A stretch of 45,344 nucleotides of DNA. Source: Mycolicibacter nonchromogenicus (GTDB taxonomy: Bacteria > Actinomycetota > Actinomycetes > Mycobacteriales > Mycobacteriaceae). Of this stretch, positions 1-12,114 are shown piece after piece; within the stretch, counting starts at the first letter, position 1; each line of letters starts with the position of its first letter. The stretch is taken from positions 1 through 45,344 of the forward strand of contig NZ_LQPI01000054.1 in NCBI RefSeq assembly GCF_002101775.1, given 5' to 3'. The notes beneath the pieces are model-generated. The model was not told where the DNA came from, did no database searches, and was given only the letters and a program-made list of their open reading frames with translations. Position numbers and translations under genes: made by a program.

Positions 1-76
1 GGCCCGGGGGGGGGGGGCCCCCCAGACTGCGGCGGGGGCGTGTCACCGGCGTGGCCGCGCCCAGGCGAGCGCAAAG
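1..76. other. Left edge, G-rich low complexity, no gene
   Basis: The first 23 bases are a C/G homopolymer-like run (twelve consecutive G at 6-17, then six C), followed by ordinary GC-rich sequence. No coding region is supported. In related genomes the mraZ/dcw cell-division cluster lies to the left, so this may be its upstream region, but nothing here proves it. The G-run may also be a contig-end artefact. Confidence 0.5.
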
Positions 77-106
77 AAAAAGGGCAGCCGGTCGGCTGCC
101 CTTTTC
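77..106. terminator. Bidirectional intrinsic terminator
   Basis: A 13-bp arm (aaaagggcagccg) is followed by a 2-nt loop and its exact complement, so the hairpin has an A-run on one side and a T-run on the other and can work on both strands. It lies 25 nt downstream of the stop of the DUF3040 gene at 132-536 (minus) and is probably its terminator. Confidence 0.8.
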
Positions 107-131
107 ACATCATGTGTGCCGCGGGATCGGC

Positions 132-536
132 CTAGGGCTCGAACCGGCGGCGGAAACGGTCTTCCATGCGGCTGGCGAACGTGCCACCGCCGCCCTTGAC
201 CCGCCGTTGCGCGCTTCCGCCCGCCCGGGCCGCACCGTCGCGGCCGGCGGCGGCGTGGTTACCGGTGACGGCGAACACCGCGCCGCCGAACATGACCACG
301 AATCCCAGCACGCTCAGAATCAGGAAGGCCGGGTTGACAGTGGTCGCATAGAACGGGATACCCGAGACCAGCAGCACCAGCCCGACCACAAACAAGGTCA
401 TACCCTGCACCCGCCGGCGGGTGGTCGGGGTACGCAGTGCACCGCCGCGAACGCTGGAAGCGAACTTGGGGTCCTCGGCGTACAGCGCGCTCTCGATCTC
501 GTCGAGCATGCGCTGTTCATGATCGGAGAGTGGCAT
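132..536 (-). CDS. DUF3040 membrane protein (Rv2169c-like)
   Basis: 134-aa protein. The N-terminal 20 residues (PLSDHEQRMLDEIE) carry the signature of the actinobacterial DUF3040 family. Two adjacent hydrophobic segments follow (about residues 44-64 and 68-90), then a basic Gly/Arg-rich tail ending in RRRFEP. ATG start with a strong AGGAGGG Shine-Dalgarno 4 nt upstream. Members usually sit beside the mraZ/dcw cluster; the biochemical role is unknown. A hairpin terminator follows. The divergent 242-nt gap to the acetyltransferase gene shows no other gene. Confidence 0.85.
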   Translation of the reverse strand: MPLSDHEQRMLDEIESALYAEDPKFASSVRGGALRTPTTRRRVQGMTLFVVGLVLLVSGIPFYATTVNPAFLILSVLGFVVMFGGAVFAVTGNHAAAGRDGAARAGGSAQRRVKGGGGTFASRMEDRFRRRFEP

Positions 537-778
537 TCGTCCCTCCTTGCCGACGGCCGCTCAAATCGCTGCCCACGGCGCAAATACGGACTGTGCGGGC
601 AACTAACACTGATACTACGAGGTAAGCCTGCGCCGTACCACAGACTTCACCAGCCGATTGTAGCCGCGCTGTGGCGATGTCGACCCACAACGGCCGACAG
701 CGCCGGACCCAATCCGGATAATGGATTCTCGACATCGGGCACGCTCCCACATCTTCCGGGAAAGGAACCTGCACGTTG

Positions 779-1393
779 GTGACCTTCCTCCTCGACATAT
801 CGCCACGCGAAATGCGGGATCACCTCAGTGCGGCGCTGCGCGTCTATGTCACCGCGATGGGCTACCCGCCGGGCACCGAGAGCCAACGGGCCGGGATGTG
901 GCTCGACCACACCCGCCGAAACGGCTGGGCGGCGGTGGCCGCTTTCACAGACAGCGAGACCGGCGAGGTGGGTGAGATTCGTCAGGCGGGCCCCGCGCCG
1001 GCCGGGTCGAACGGCGCCGAGCTGCTGGGCGTGGCCTACGGCTACTGCGGGGCGCCCGACCAGTGGTGGCAACAGCAGGTGGTGCTGGGCCTGCAGCGTC
1101 GCGGTCTGCCCCGCCCCGACATCGCGCGCCTGATGGCCAGTTATTTCGAGCTGACCGAGCTGCACGTCGCGCCACGCGCGCAGGGCAGCGGCCTCGGTGA
1201 GGCCTTGGCGCGCCGACTGCTGGCCGGGCGGCCCGAGGCCAACGTGCTGCTGTCCACGCCGGAGACCCATGGCGAAGACAACCGCGCGTGGCGGTTGTAC
1301 CGCCGGCTGGGATTCACCGACGTGGTCCGTGGCCACCACTTCGCCGGCGATCCCCGGCCGTTCGCCATCCTGGGCCGGCCCCTGCCGCTGTAG
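779..1393 (+). CDS. GNAT-family N-acetyltransferase (Rv2170-like)
   Basis: About 204 aa. The acetyl-CoA binding motif is visible near residues 128-145: a beta strand LHVAP followed by RAQGSGLGEALA, the R/Q-x-x-G-x-G/A loop of the GCN5 fold. The C-terminus (RLYRRLGFTDV) is also typical. The start is either GTG at 779 or TTG at 776; AAAGGAA at 761-767 serves both. The M. tuberculosis counterpart, Rv2170, has been reported as a protein lysine acetyltransferase acting on a central-carbon enzyme; that role is transferred by homology only. The next gene starts 54 nt downstream on the same strand. Confidence 0.85.
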   Translation: MTFLLDISPREMRDHLSAALRVYVTAMGYPPGTESQRAGMWLDHTRRNGWAAVAAFTDSETGEVGEIRQAGPAPAGSNGAELLGVAYGYCGAPDQWWQQQVVLGLQRRGLPRPDIARLMASYFELTELHVAPRAQGSGLGEALARRLLAGRPEANVLLSTPETHGEDNRAWRLYRRLGFTDVVRGHHFAGDPRPFAILGRPLPL

Positions 1394-1447
1394 AGACAAG
1401 CGCCGCGTCGCCGCCGGACCGGCCGGCAGGTCTGGCACGATGACCTC

Positions 1448-2188
1448 GTGCATCTTCGGCGTTCGCTTCAGCCCGATGGGAAGCCCGTTTCAGCGCCCGC
1501 TTCGCGCCGGCGGTTCGGCACCTACCGGCGCCTGGTGGCCCTGGTCGCGCTGTTGTTGGTCGCGGCGCCGTTGGCCGGGTGCGTGCGCATCCGGGCCAAT
1601 ATCACCGTCTCCCCCAACGATCAGGTCTCCGGCCAGATCATCGTCGCCGCCAAGCCGCGCAATGACGACGACACCGGTCCCAAGCTCAGCGCCGACGTGC
1701 CATTCCCCCAGAAGGTGGCGATCTCCCACTACAGCAGGGACGGCTACGTCGGCTCCCAGGCGGTGTTCTCCGACCTGACCTTCGCCGAGTTGCCGCAGCT
1801 GGCCGGGATGCACCGCGATGCCGCCGGGGTGGACCTGTCCCTGCGCCGGGCCGGCAATGTGGTGATCCTGGAGGGCCGAGTGGACCTCACCTCACTCAAC
1901 GACCCGGAAGCCGACGTCCAGCTGAGCGTCGCGTTCCCCGGTGAGGTGACGTCCACCAACGGCGAACGCCTCGGCGGCGACATCGTGCAGTGGAGACTCA
2001 AGCCGGGCGTGGTGAGCACCATGAGCGCCCAGGCCCGCTACACCGACCCCAGCACCCGATCCTTTGTCCATGCCGCCCTGTGGCTGGTGCTGTCCACGTT
2101 CGCCGCAGCCGGGGCCGTGGCCGCCATCGCCTGGTACGGCCGGGACCAATCACCGCGGTTCAGCTCCCCCGACGACGACGCCGGCTGA
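1448..2188 (+). CDS. lppM: LppM-family lipoprotein
   Basis: 246 aa with a GTG start. A basic N-terminus and hydrophobic stretch end in the lipobox LAGC, with Cys45 as the predicted acylated residue. A beta-rich exported domain follows, then a C-terminal membrane segment (about 209-232) with a short charged tail. A lipid anchor plus a C-terminal helix is the known LppM layout, a mycobacterial envelope lipoprotein linked to phagosome interaction and lipid binding. The sequence ahead of the GTG reads CACGAT plus 6 nt, a possible but non-consensus leaderless promoter. The 44 residues before the Cys are long, so a later start is possible. It converges on the MTHFR-like gene with a 14-nt gap. Confidence 0.85.
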   Translation: MHLRRSLQPDGKPVSAPASRRRFGTYRRLVALVALLLVAAPLAGCVRIRANITVSPNDQVSGQIIVAAKPRNDDDTGPKLSADVPFPQKVAISHYSRDGYVGSQAVFSDLTFAELPQLAGMHRDAAGVDLSLRRAGNVVILEGRVDLTSLNDPEADVQLSVAFPGEVTSTNGERLGGDIVQWRLKPGVVSTMSAQARYTDPSTRSFVHAALWLVLSTFAAAGAVAAIAWYGRDQSPRFSSPDDDAG

Positions 2189-2202
2189 GCGCCCGCCCGG
2201 GA

Positions 2203-4369
<2,167 letters not shown>

Positions 4370-4384
4370 TCGCCCGGAGCGCCG

Positions 4385-5914
4385 ATGTCGAACCCCACCA
4401 CCCCACCGGCCTTGAGTACCTCCGGCGACGCCGCCGGCGGACTTTCCCGGCTGCGGCAGTTCGCAGCCGGCGAGGAGGCCGGGGCCGCCTGGCTGGGCTG
4501 CCTGGGGGCGCTGCTGATCACCCTCGGCGGCCTGGGCGCCGGCAGCACCCGCATTCAGGACCCGGTGCTGGATTCCCTGCACCTGTCCTGGCTGCGCTTC
4601 GGCCACGGCCTGGTGCTGTCGTCGGCGCTGCTGTGGACCGGGGTCGCAGTGATGCTGATCGCCTGGTTCGGCCTGGGCCGGCGGGTGATCGAGGGCACCG
4701 TGAACACCTACACGCTGATCGCCACCACCGGCTTCTGGCTGGCACCGTTGTTGCTGTCGGTCCCGGTGTTCAGCCGCGACACCTACTCCTACCTGGCCCA
4801 GGGCGCCCTGCTGCGGGATGGATTCGATCCCTACGTGGTCGGGCCGGTCGACAACCCCAATCCCCTACTCGACGACGTCAGCCCGATCTGGGCGGCGACC
4901 ACGGCACCGTACGGACCGGCGTTCATCATGATCGCCAAGCTGGTCACGATGCTGGTGGGCAACAACGTGGTGGCCGGCACCATGCTGCTGCGCCTGTGCA
5001 TGCTGCCCGGGCTGGCGCTGCTGATCTGGGCCGCACCCCGGGTGGCCGCCCGAGTCGGTGGCAGCGCGCCGGCGGCGCTGTATCTGGCCGTGCTCAACCC
5101 GCTGGTGATCATCCACCTGATGGGCGGGGTGCATAACGAGATGCTGATGGTCGGCCTGGTGATCGCCGGGATAGCGCTGACCCTGGAACGCCGCCATCTG
5201 GCGGGGATCACGCTGGTGGCGCTGGCGGCGGCGGTAAAGGCCACCGCCGCAATCGCATTGCCGTTCCTGGTGTGGGTGTGGATGCGCCGCCTGCGCGAGA
5301 CCCGGGGTTCCTCGCGCGGTTATCCGACCGTGGTCGCGTTCGCCATCGCGGCAGCGGTGTCGGCGGCGATCGTCGTCGTGGTGTTCGCCGTGCTGTCGGC
5401 CCTGGCCGGCGTGAGCCTGGGCTGGCTGACCGCGCTACTGGCCGGCAACGTCAAGATCATCAACTGGCTCACGGTGCCGACCGCGGCCGCCAACCTGATC
5501 CACGCCGTCGGCTCGCTGGTCTTCCCGGTCAACTTCTACGCCGTCCTGCACGTCACCCGGATCACCGGGGTCGTGGTGATCGGGCTGCTGCTGCCGGTGC
5601 TGTGGTGGCGGGCCCGGCGCGACGATCGCGCGGCGGTCGAGGGAATCGCCCGGGCCATGCTCGTCGTGGTGCTGTTCGTGCCGGCCGCGCTGCCCTGGTA
5701 CTACACCTGGCCGCTGGCGGTGGCGGCCACCCTGGTCCGCTCGCCGACCGCGATCGCCGCGATCGCCGCGGCGTCGAGCTGGATCATGGTGATCTTCCGG
5801 CCCGACGGCTCGCACGGCATGTACAACTGGGTCCACGTGATCGGTGCGACCGGATGCGCGGTGTACGCCTGGTACCGGCTGTCCACGGCGAAGCCGGCAG
5901 TCGACGCCGCCTAA
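4385..5914 (+). CDS. mptA: Alpha-(1->6)-mannopyranosyltransferase MptA (GT-C fold)
   Basis: 509 aa, with about a dozen hydrophobic helices. An acidic loop after the second to third helix (VFSRDTYSYLAQGALL) is characteristic of the GT87/GT-C mannosyltransferases that use polyprenyl-phosphate mannose on the outer face of the membrane. By homology to Rv2174 it elongates the alpha-1,6-mannan backbone of lipomannan and lipoarabinomannan. ATG start with a CGGAG Shine-Dalgarno, 15 nt after the idsA2 stop, so the two are probably co-transcribed. The stop is only 3 nt from the convergent Rv2175c-like gene. Confidence 0.9.
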   Translation: MSNPTTPPALSTSGDAAGGLSRLRQFAAGEEAGAAWLGCLGALLITLGGLGAGSTRIQDPVLDSLHLSWLRFGHGLVLSSALLWTGVAVMLIAWFGLGRRVIEGTVNTYTLIATTGFWLAPLLLSVPVFSRDTYSYLAQGALLRDGFDPYVVGPVDNPNPLLDDVSPIWAATTAPYGPAFIMIAKLVTMLVGNNVVAGTMLLRLCMLPGLALLIWAAPRVAARVGGSAPAALYLAVLNPLVIIHLMGGVHNEMLMVGLVIAGIALTLERRHLAGITLVALAAAVKATAAIALPFLVWVWMRRLRETRGSSRGYPTVVAFAIAAAVSAAIVVVVFAVLSALAGVSLGWLTALLAGNVKIINWLTVPTAAANLIHAVGSLVFPVNFYAVLHVTRITGVVVIGLLLPVLWWRARRDDRAAVEGIARAMLVVVLFVPAALPWYYTWPLAVAATLVRSPTAIAAIAAASSWIMVIFRPDGSHGMYNWVHVIGATGCAVYAWYRLSTAKPAVDAA

Positions 5915-5917
5915 GGC

Positions 5918-6322
5918 TCAGTAGGCCATGGCCTGCGCCCGGCGCATGACCTCACGTGCCTCGTGCGCGTGCAGCGCATCGATCGGGCGAGCGTTGTCGA
6001 TCGACTCCCGCTCACCGTCGCGGGTCAACGACAACGACGAATCCGGGGTGAACAGCCACCGCACGATCTCGGTCTGCTGATAGCCACCGTCGTGCAACAC
6101 CGCCAGGAGGCCGGGCAGGCTCTTGACGACGTCGCCCTCGGGGGTGAAGAACACCTGCGGGACCACCAGCACCCCGGCGCGGCGCACCGCAAGCAGGTGG
6201 TTGTCGCGCAGGTACTGGTGCACCTTGGTGACCGGCACCCCGAGCATTTCGGCGACCGTCGGCAGGTCAAACATTGGTTCGTCGGGCTCAAGCACGTCTT
6301 CGGCGGCCGGAATGCTGCTCAC
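5918..6322 (-). CDS. Rv2175c-like winged-helix DNA-binding protein, PknL partner
   Basis: 134 aa. A helix-turn-helix region lies at about residues 17-45 (FDLPTVAEMLGVPVTKVHQYLRD), then a conserved C-terminal domain ending EAREVMRRAQAMAY. The M. tuberculosis orthologue binds DNA and is phosphorylated by PknL on a Thr in an N-terminal tail. Here the GTG at 6322 is preceded in frame by TAA (6334-6332) with no start between, so that tail cannot be encoded in this frame. There is no Shine-Dalgarno; TAAACT lies exactly 6 nt upstream, so translation is probably leaderless. Divergent from pknL. Confidence 0.9.
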   Translation of the reverse strand: MSSIPAAEDVLEPDEPMFDLPTVAEMLGVPVTKVHQYLRDNHLLAVRRAGVLVVPQVFFTPEGDVVKSLPGLLAVLHDGGYQQTEIVRWLFTPDSSLSLTRDGERESIDNARPIDALHAHEAREVMRRAQAMAY

Positions 6323-6328
6323 GACACA

Positions 6329-6334
6329 AGTTTA
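6329..6334 (-). promoter_or_regulatory. Leaderless -10 element of the Rv2175c-like gene
   Basis: TAAACT on the minus strand fits the mycobacterial TANNNT -10. Six nucleotides separate it from the GTG at 6322, placing +1 on the first base of the start codon. Confidence 0.65.
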
Positions 6335-6362
6335 AAGCCGCCGGACCGGCCACCTGCACACA

Positions 6363-6368
6363 TACCAT
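6363..6368 (+). promoter_or_regulatory. pknL: Leaderless -10 element of pknL
   Basis: TACCAT, then six nucleotides, then the GTG of pknL at 6375. No Shine-Dalgarno is present. The two divergent start codons are only 52 nt apart, so the promoters lie back to back. Confidence 0.65.
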
Positions 6369-6374
6369 GACCAG

Positions 6375-7562
6375 GTGACTGGAGCGTGGGGCGGCGACGC
6401 ATTGGAGGGCGCGCTGCTCGACGGCCGGTACCGCCTCGGCACCCGGATCGCCACCGGTGGCACCTCGACGGTCTATCGCGGCGTCGACGAGCGTCTGGAC
6501 CGCCCGGTCGCGGTCAAAGTGATGGACCTGCGCTACGCCGGCGACCAGCAGTTCCTGACCCGATTCCAGCTCGAAGCCCGCGCGGTCGCCCGGCTCAAGG
6601 ACCCGGGGCTGGTCGCGGTGTACGACCAGGGCTTCGGCACCCCGCACGACCCGGGGCAGCCGTTTCTGGTGATGGAACTCGTCGAGGGCGGGACGCTGCG
6701 GGAGCTGCTCAACGAGCGCGGCCCGATGCCGCCGCACGCTGTCGTCGCGGTACTACGTCCGGTGCTGGGCGCCCTGGGGATCGCGCATCGGGCCGGACTG
6801 GTGCACCGTGACGTGAAACCGGAGAACATCCTGATCTCCGACGACGGCGACGTGAAGGTGGTCGACTTCGGGTTGGTGCGCGCGATCGCGGCGGCTGGAA
6901 TCACTTCCACCAACGTGATTTTGGGCACCGCGGCCTATCTGTCACCGGAACAGGTCCGCGACGGCAGCGCCGTCCCCGCCAGCGACGTGTACGGCGTCGG
7001 CATACTGACCTACGAGCTGTTGACCGGACACACCCCGTTCTCCGGTGATTCGCCTTTGACGGTGGCCTACCAGCGGCTGGATCACGATGTCCCCCCGCCG
7101 AGTGCCGCAATCGGCGGCGTGCCAGGCGAATTCGACGATCTGGTTGCCCGAGCGACGGCCCGTGAACCGGAGCAGCGCTATGCCGACGGGCTCGAGATGG
7201 CCGACGCGGTGGACGCGATCACCGCGCGGTTGGCGCTGCCGGCGTTCCGGGTGCCGGCCCCCCGAAACTCCGCCCAGCACAACGCCGCCGCCCCAGCCCG
7301 CCGCGCCCCGGAACGTCCCGCGCCGCCACCACGCCAGACACTGCACATGACCCGCGGTCCGGCCGACTGGGTGGACGACACCGATACCCACTATGAGTTG
7401 GTGACAGGGCAATTCGGCGGCGTCGAACTGAGCCGGTTCGTGTTGGAGCGCCAGCACGCGCGCCGGATGGTGATCATCTGGCTGGCTGTGCTGTTCGCCG
7501 TCACCACGTTGGTCGCCGCGTTGGCGTGGACGCTGGGCAACAACGTCGGCGCGCTGCTCTAG
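6375..7562 (+). CDS. pknL: Serine/threonine protein kinase PknL
   Basis: 395 aa, with a complete Hanks-type kinase domain over about residues 18-290. Glycine-rich loop IATGGTSTVYRG (25-36), catalytic Lys48 in VAVKVM, HRDVKPEN with His144-Arg145-Asp146, Asp164 of DFG, and the activation loop ending GTAAYLSPEQV. A Pro/Arg-rich juxtamembrane linker leads to one C-terminal membrane helix (about 362-385) and only a few outer residues (GNNVGALL), so there is no extracellular sensor, as in known PknL. It pairs with the divergent DNA-binding protein, its known substrate in M. tuberculosis. The transposase Rv2177c that follows in H37Rv is absent. Confidence 0.95.
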   Translation: MTGAWGGDALEGALLDGRYRLGTRIATGGTSTVYRGVDERLDRPVAVKVMDLRYAGDQQFLTRFQLEARAVARLKDPGLVAVYDQGFGTPHDPGQPFLVMELVEGGTLRELLNERGPMPPHAVVAVLRPVLGALGIAHRAGLVHRDVKPENILISDDGDVKVVDFGLVRAIAAAGITSTNVILGTAAYLSPEQVRDGSAVPASDVYGVGILTYELLTGHTPFSGDSPLTVAYQRLDHDVPPPSAAIGGVPGEFDDLVARATAREPEQRYADGLEMADAVDAITARLALPAFRVPAPRNSAQHNAAAPARRAPERPAPPPRQTLHMTRGPADWVDDTDTHYELVTGQFGGVELSRFVLERQHARRMVIIWLAVLFAVTTLVAALAWTLGNNVGALL

Positions 7563-7580
7563 CCGAGCCCCTCTTCTCGC

Positions 7581-7638
7581 CGAGCAGACGCGAAAGCCCC
7601 CTAAAACCGGGCCGGCAGGGGGCTTTCACGTCTGCTCG
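7581..7638. terminator. Long hairpin terminator between convergent pknL and aroG (repeat copy 1)
   Basis: 22-nt arms (7581-7602 and 7617-7638) with a single mismatch surround a 14-nt loop; each arm contains an AAAGCCCCC/GGGGGCTTT core. The left arm is identical, base for base, to the left arm of the hairpin at 34399-34456. Between convergent genes it can terminate both transcripts. Confidence 0.75.
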
Positions 7639-7684
7639 CGGGGAAAAGGAGACCCGCGGGGAAAAGGTCCCGCGGGGGAAAAGG
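7637..7684. repeat. Three direct repeats CGCGGGGAAAAGG
   Basis: Copies lie at 7637-7649, 7655-7667 and 7671-7684 (the last with one extra G), spaced 18 and 16 nt apart. They fill the 3' untranslated region of aroG (minus strand) up to its stop codon. Function unknown. Confidence 0.7.
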
Positions 7685-9238
<1,554 letters not shown>

Positions 9239-9701
9239 ATCACCTGGAATCGGCGGTGGGTGTCGCGGGCGTCCACCAGCGCATCGTGACTGCCCGTCGA
9301 CCTCGGCGGCAGCCGCGGCCGGTCCCGGTCTTCCCACAACTGCCGAAGCTCGTGGGTGAAGCGCGGGATCGGGGCCGGCAGCTCAGGCATGGTGCCCCAC
9401 AGCTGGCAGAGCACCACGTGGTCATAGGCACCCACCCAGGCCCACAACTCGATCTGCTCGCCACGGTCGACGCCGAAGAACTCCTCCAGGTCCGCGCGGA
9501 TCCGACTGCGCGACCGCCACGTCTGCGAAGCCGGTGACGGCAGCTTCGGCAAGACGTGGGAGCGCACCCAGGGCCCGGCCCGGCCCGGGTCGAACTCGGT
9601 GGAGACCGCATAGTATTCGCGGCCGTCCTCGGCGACCACGCCGATCGAGATCAGCTCGATGGTGCGGCCGTCCTCGATGAACTCGGTGTCGTAGAAGTAC
9701 T

Positions 9702-10727
9702 TCACTGCCACGGCCCGCCCGGCCGGTGGATCCGAGGCGAGGACACCGGCGCCGAAAAAGGCCGGGTCGGCGCCGTCGCCTCCGAAACCGACCGGTTGGG
9801 GCCCGAGCGGGCCGGCGAACCCGCGGCGGGTGCCGGCGGCACGGGAGGCCTGCCGATCGGACCCCGCAACCGGGGAGCCATGAACTGCACCGTCGGAGCC
9901 GATGCGGCCCGCACCTCACGGTCGAGTTCGGCGTCGACGGCCCGCTCGTCGGGCACCTGGGGCCGGCCCGCTATCGCATCCTGCAACCAGAGCTTGGCCG
10001 CGATCGCCGGCCGGCGCAGCCGCCGCTCCCGCGCCAGCGCACGGCGCATTCGGGCCTGATCAGGCAGGTAGCGCCACCGCGCCCAGGGAGCGTGCGGCCG
10101 AGACAGCCGCACCGCACCCACCAGCAGCAGCGGAAAGAAGAACATCCCGATCAACCCGGTCCACACCTTGCCTTTCAACAACACCACCACGCCCAGCGGC
10201 AACGCCATCACCATCCCGGCGATCACCCCGGCGTGGATCAACGGCGACGAGGTGTCATGCCACGTCGCCAGAACGAACGTCAGGGGATGAAAGCCCAGCA
10301 CCAACAGTCCGGCGACCGCGGCGGCCGCGAACACGGCGTCCACCGACGCACGGCCGTCTTCCTCCCAGTACACGTCGGACAGGTGCAGGATCAGCGCGTA
10401 CTCGTCGAGCACCAGCGCCGCCCCGATCCCGAACGTTATCGCAGCCAGGCTGAATGTCGGCTCGTGCGAGTTCGGCCCGGCGGCCACCAGAGTCACCCCG
10501 GCCACCATCACCAACACCACCCCGAAGACCACATGGTGAATGTGCTTGGAGCCGATGTGCAGATTACGGGGCTGCCACCACCGCGGCGGCGCGGGGTTGC
10601 CGGCCTGGCTGCGGATGTAGCGCACCACCGCCCGGGTCACCAGAAACGTCGCGAGGAAGGCCAGCAGACAGCCCAGCAGCGGCAGTCTGCCCCGGCCGAC
10701 GATGTCGTCGCGGAACCATTCCAGCAC
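9702..10727 (-). CDS. Conserved polytopic membrane protein (Rv2180c-like)
   Basis: 341 aa. About seven hydrophobic segments between residues 17 and 215 include a His-rich stretch (NLHIGSKHIHHVVFG) near the start of the second helix. A cytosolic Pro/Ala-rich tail of about 120 residues follows. No catalytic family is recognised. GTG start; the stop overlaps the RNase AS start by 4 nt, so the two are probably coupled. TACGTT (10740-10735) lies 7 nt before the GTG, suggesting a leaderless or near-leaderless transcript, divergent from the mannosyltransferase gene. Confidence 0.85.
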   Translation of the reverse strand: MLEWFRDDIVGRGRLPLLGCLLAFLATFLVTRAVVRYIRSQAGNPAPPRWWQPRNLHIGSKHIHHVVFGVVLVMVAGVTLVAAGPNSHEPTFSLAAITFGIGAALVLDEYALILHLSDVYWEEDGRASVDAVFAAAAVAGLLVLGFHPLTFVLATWHDTSSPLIHAGVIAGMVMALPLGVVVLLKGKVWTGLIGMFFFPLLLVGAVRLSRPHAPWARWRYLPDQARMRRALARERRLRRPAIAAKLWLQDAIAGRPQVPDERAVDAELDREVRAASAPTVQFMAPRLRGPIGRPPVPPAPAAGSPARSGPNRSVSEATAPTRPFSAPVSSPRIHRPGGPWQ

Positions 10728-10803
10728 CTAATGCAACGTACGCCCCCGCGGCACACCACGCCGGGATCGCCACAGGTGTAGCTGCCATAACGTCGCTACC
10801 CGA

Positions 10804-10809
10804 TAGGCT
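10804..10809 (+). promoter_or_regulatory. -10 element of the Rv2181-like mannosyltransferase gene
   Basis: TAGGCT places +1 at about 10816, giving a 3-nt leader before the ATG at 10819. A GTG at 10810 directly abuts the hexamer and so is an unlikely start. Confidence 0.55.
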
Positions 10810-10818
10810 GTGTGCGAC

Positions 10819-12114
10819 ATGACTACATCGCGGCCGCCCGACCCGGGCCGTCGGCACGGGGGCATCAGCGGTTGGGCCGTTTGGTGGACCTTCACGCTGC
10901 TGGCGGTTGCGGCTCTGGGCTACACGACGTGGCGGGCACTGGGCAGCACGCCGTACCACATCGACGTCGACGTCTACCGGATGGCGGCCCAGGCCTGGCG
11001 TGAGGGCCTGCCGCTCTACGGCGAGGACTGGTTCCAGACCAAGATCGAGGGAACGGTTCTGCCGTTCACCTATCCCCCGATCGCCGCGGTGATGTTCGCG
11101 CCCCTCACCTGGGTGTCGCTGGGCGCCGCGACCGCCGCGCTGACCATCATCTCGACGCTGCTGCTGGTGGTGTCGATCACGATCGTGCTCACCGGCCTGG
11201 GGGTCCGCTTCGACAATGTGCCCGACTGCGGGCCGGCCTGGTGGCACCGCGCTGTGGTGGCGACGGCGATTGTCGCGGCGTCCATCTGGCTTGACGCCGA
11301 ACCGATCTGGGCCAACTTCGACTTCGGCCAGGTCAATGCGGTGCTGATGACGCTGGTGATCGCCGACTGTGTGCCGCGGCGTACCTATTGGCCCCGGGGC
11401 GCGCTGCTGGGTGTCGCGGTGGCGCTGAAGCTGACGCCGGCGGTGTTCTTGCTCTACTTCCTGTTACGCCGCGACCGGCGTGCCGCGCTCACCACCGTCG
11501 CGTCGTTCCTGGCGGCGACCCTGGTGGGCTTCGTGATGGCCTGGAGTGATTCCTGGCAGTACTGGACGCACACCGTTCGCGACACCGACCGCATCGGCGG
11601 GGCCAGCCTGAACACCAACCAGAACCTGGCCGGTGCGCTGGCCCGGCTGCCGCTGGGCGACCAGGTGCGCTCGGTGCTGTGGCTAGCCGGCTGTCTGCTG
11701 GTACTGGCGTTGATGTGGTGGGCGGCCCGCCGGGTGCTCGCCGCCGGTGAGCCGATCCTGGCGCTGGTCTGCGTGGCACTGTTCGGGCTGGTGGTCTCCC
11801 CCGTCTCGTGGTCACACCACTGGGTGTGGATGCTGCCCACCGTGGTGGTCACGGCGGTGGTGGCCTATCGGCACCGTGCGGTGGTGCTGGGCGGGCTCAG
11901 TGCGGCCGGGGTGGCGCTGATGATGCGCAGTCCTATCGAGTTGCTGCCCGAGCATCACGAGGCCGGCGCGGTGTGGTGGCGTCAACTGGCCGGCACGTCC
12001 TACGTGTGGTGGGCGCTGGCGATCATCATCACGGCCGGCGCCACGCTGCGGCCCGGCAACCGGACGAATCCGGATCAGCCCGCCGCAGTCTCCGGAAACC
12101 GGGCGACCGGCTGA
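10819..12114 (+). CDS. Alpha-(1->2)-mannosyltransferase, GT87 family (Rv2181-like)
   Basis: 431 aa, about ten membrane helices. The first outer loop carries acidic residues ([23 protein letters not shown]) as in DUF2029/GT87 enzymes that take mannose from polyprenyl-phosphate mannose. [16 protein letters not shown] and [14 protein letters not shown] are typical of the family. The M. tuberculosis orthologue adds alpha-1,2 mannose branches to lipomannan/lipoarabinomannan and caps. The start at 10819 is chosen from the promoter position; GTG 10810 would add three residues. The last 40 nt overlap the 3' end of the convergent acyltransferase gene. Confidence 0.9.
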   Translation: MTTSRPPDPGRRHGGISGWAVWWTFTLLAVAALGYTTWRALGSTPYHIDVDVYRMAAQAWREGLPLYGEDWFQTKIEGTVLPFTYPPIAAVMFAPLTWVSLGAATAALTIISTLLLVVSITIVLTGLGVRFDNVPDCGPAWWHRAVVATAIVAASIWLDAEPIWANFDFGQVNAVLMTLVIADCVPRRTYWPRGALLGVAVALKLTPAVFLLYFLLRRDRRAALTTVASFLAATLVGFVMAWSDSWQYWTHTVRDTDRIGGASLNTNQNLAGALARLPLGDQVRSVLWLAGCLLVLALMWWAARRVLAAGEPILALVCVALFGLVVSPVSWSHHWVWMLPTVVVTAVVAYRHRAVVLGGLSAAGVALMMRSPIELLPEHHEAGAVWWRQLAGTSYVWWALAIIITAGATLRPGNRTNPDQPAAVSGNRATG

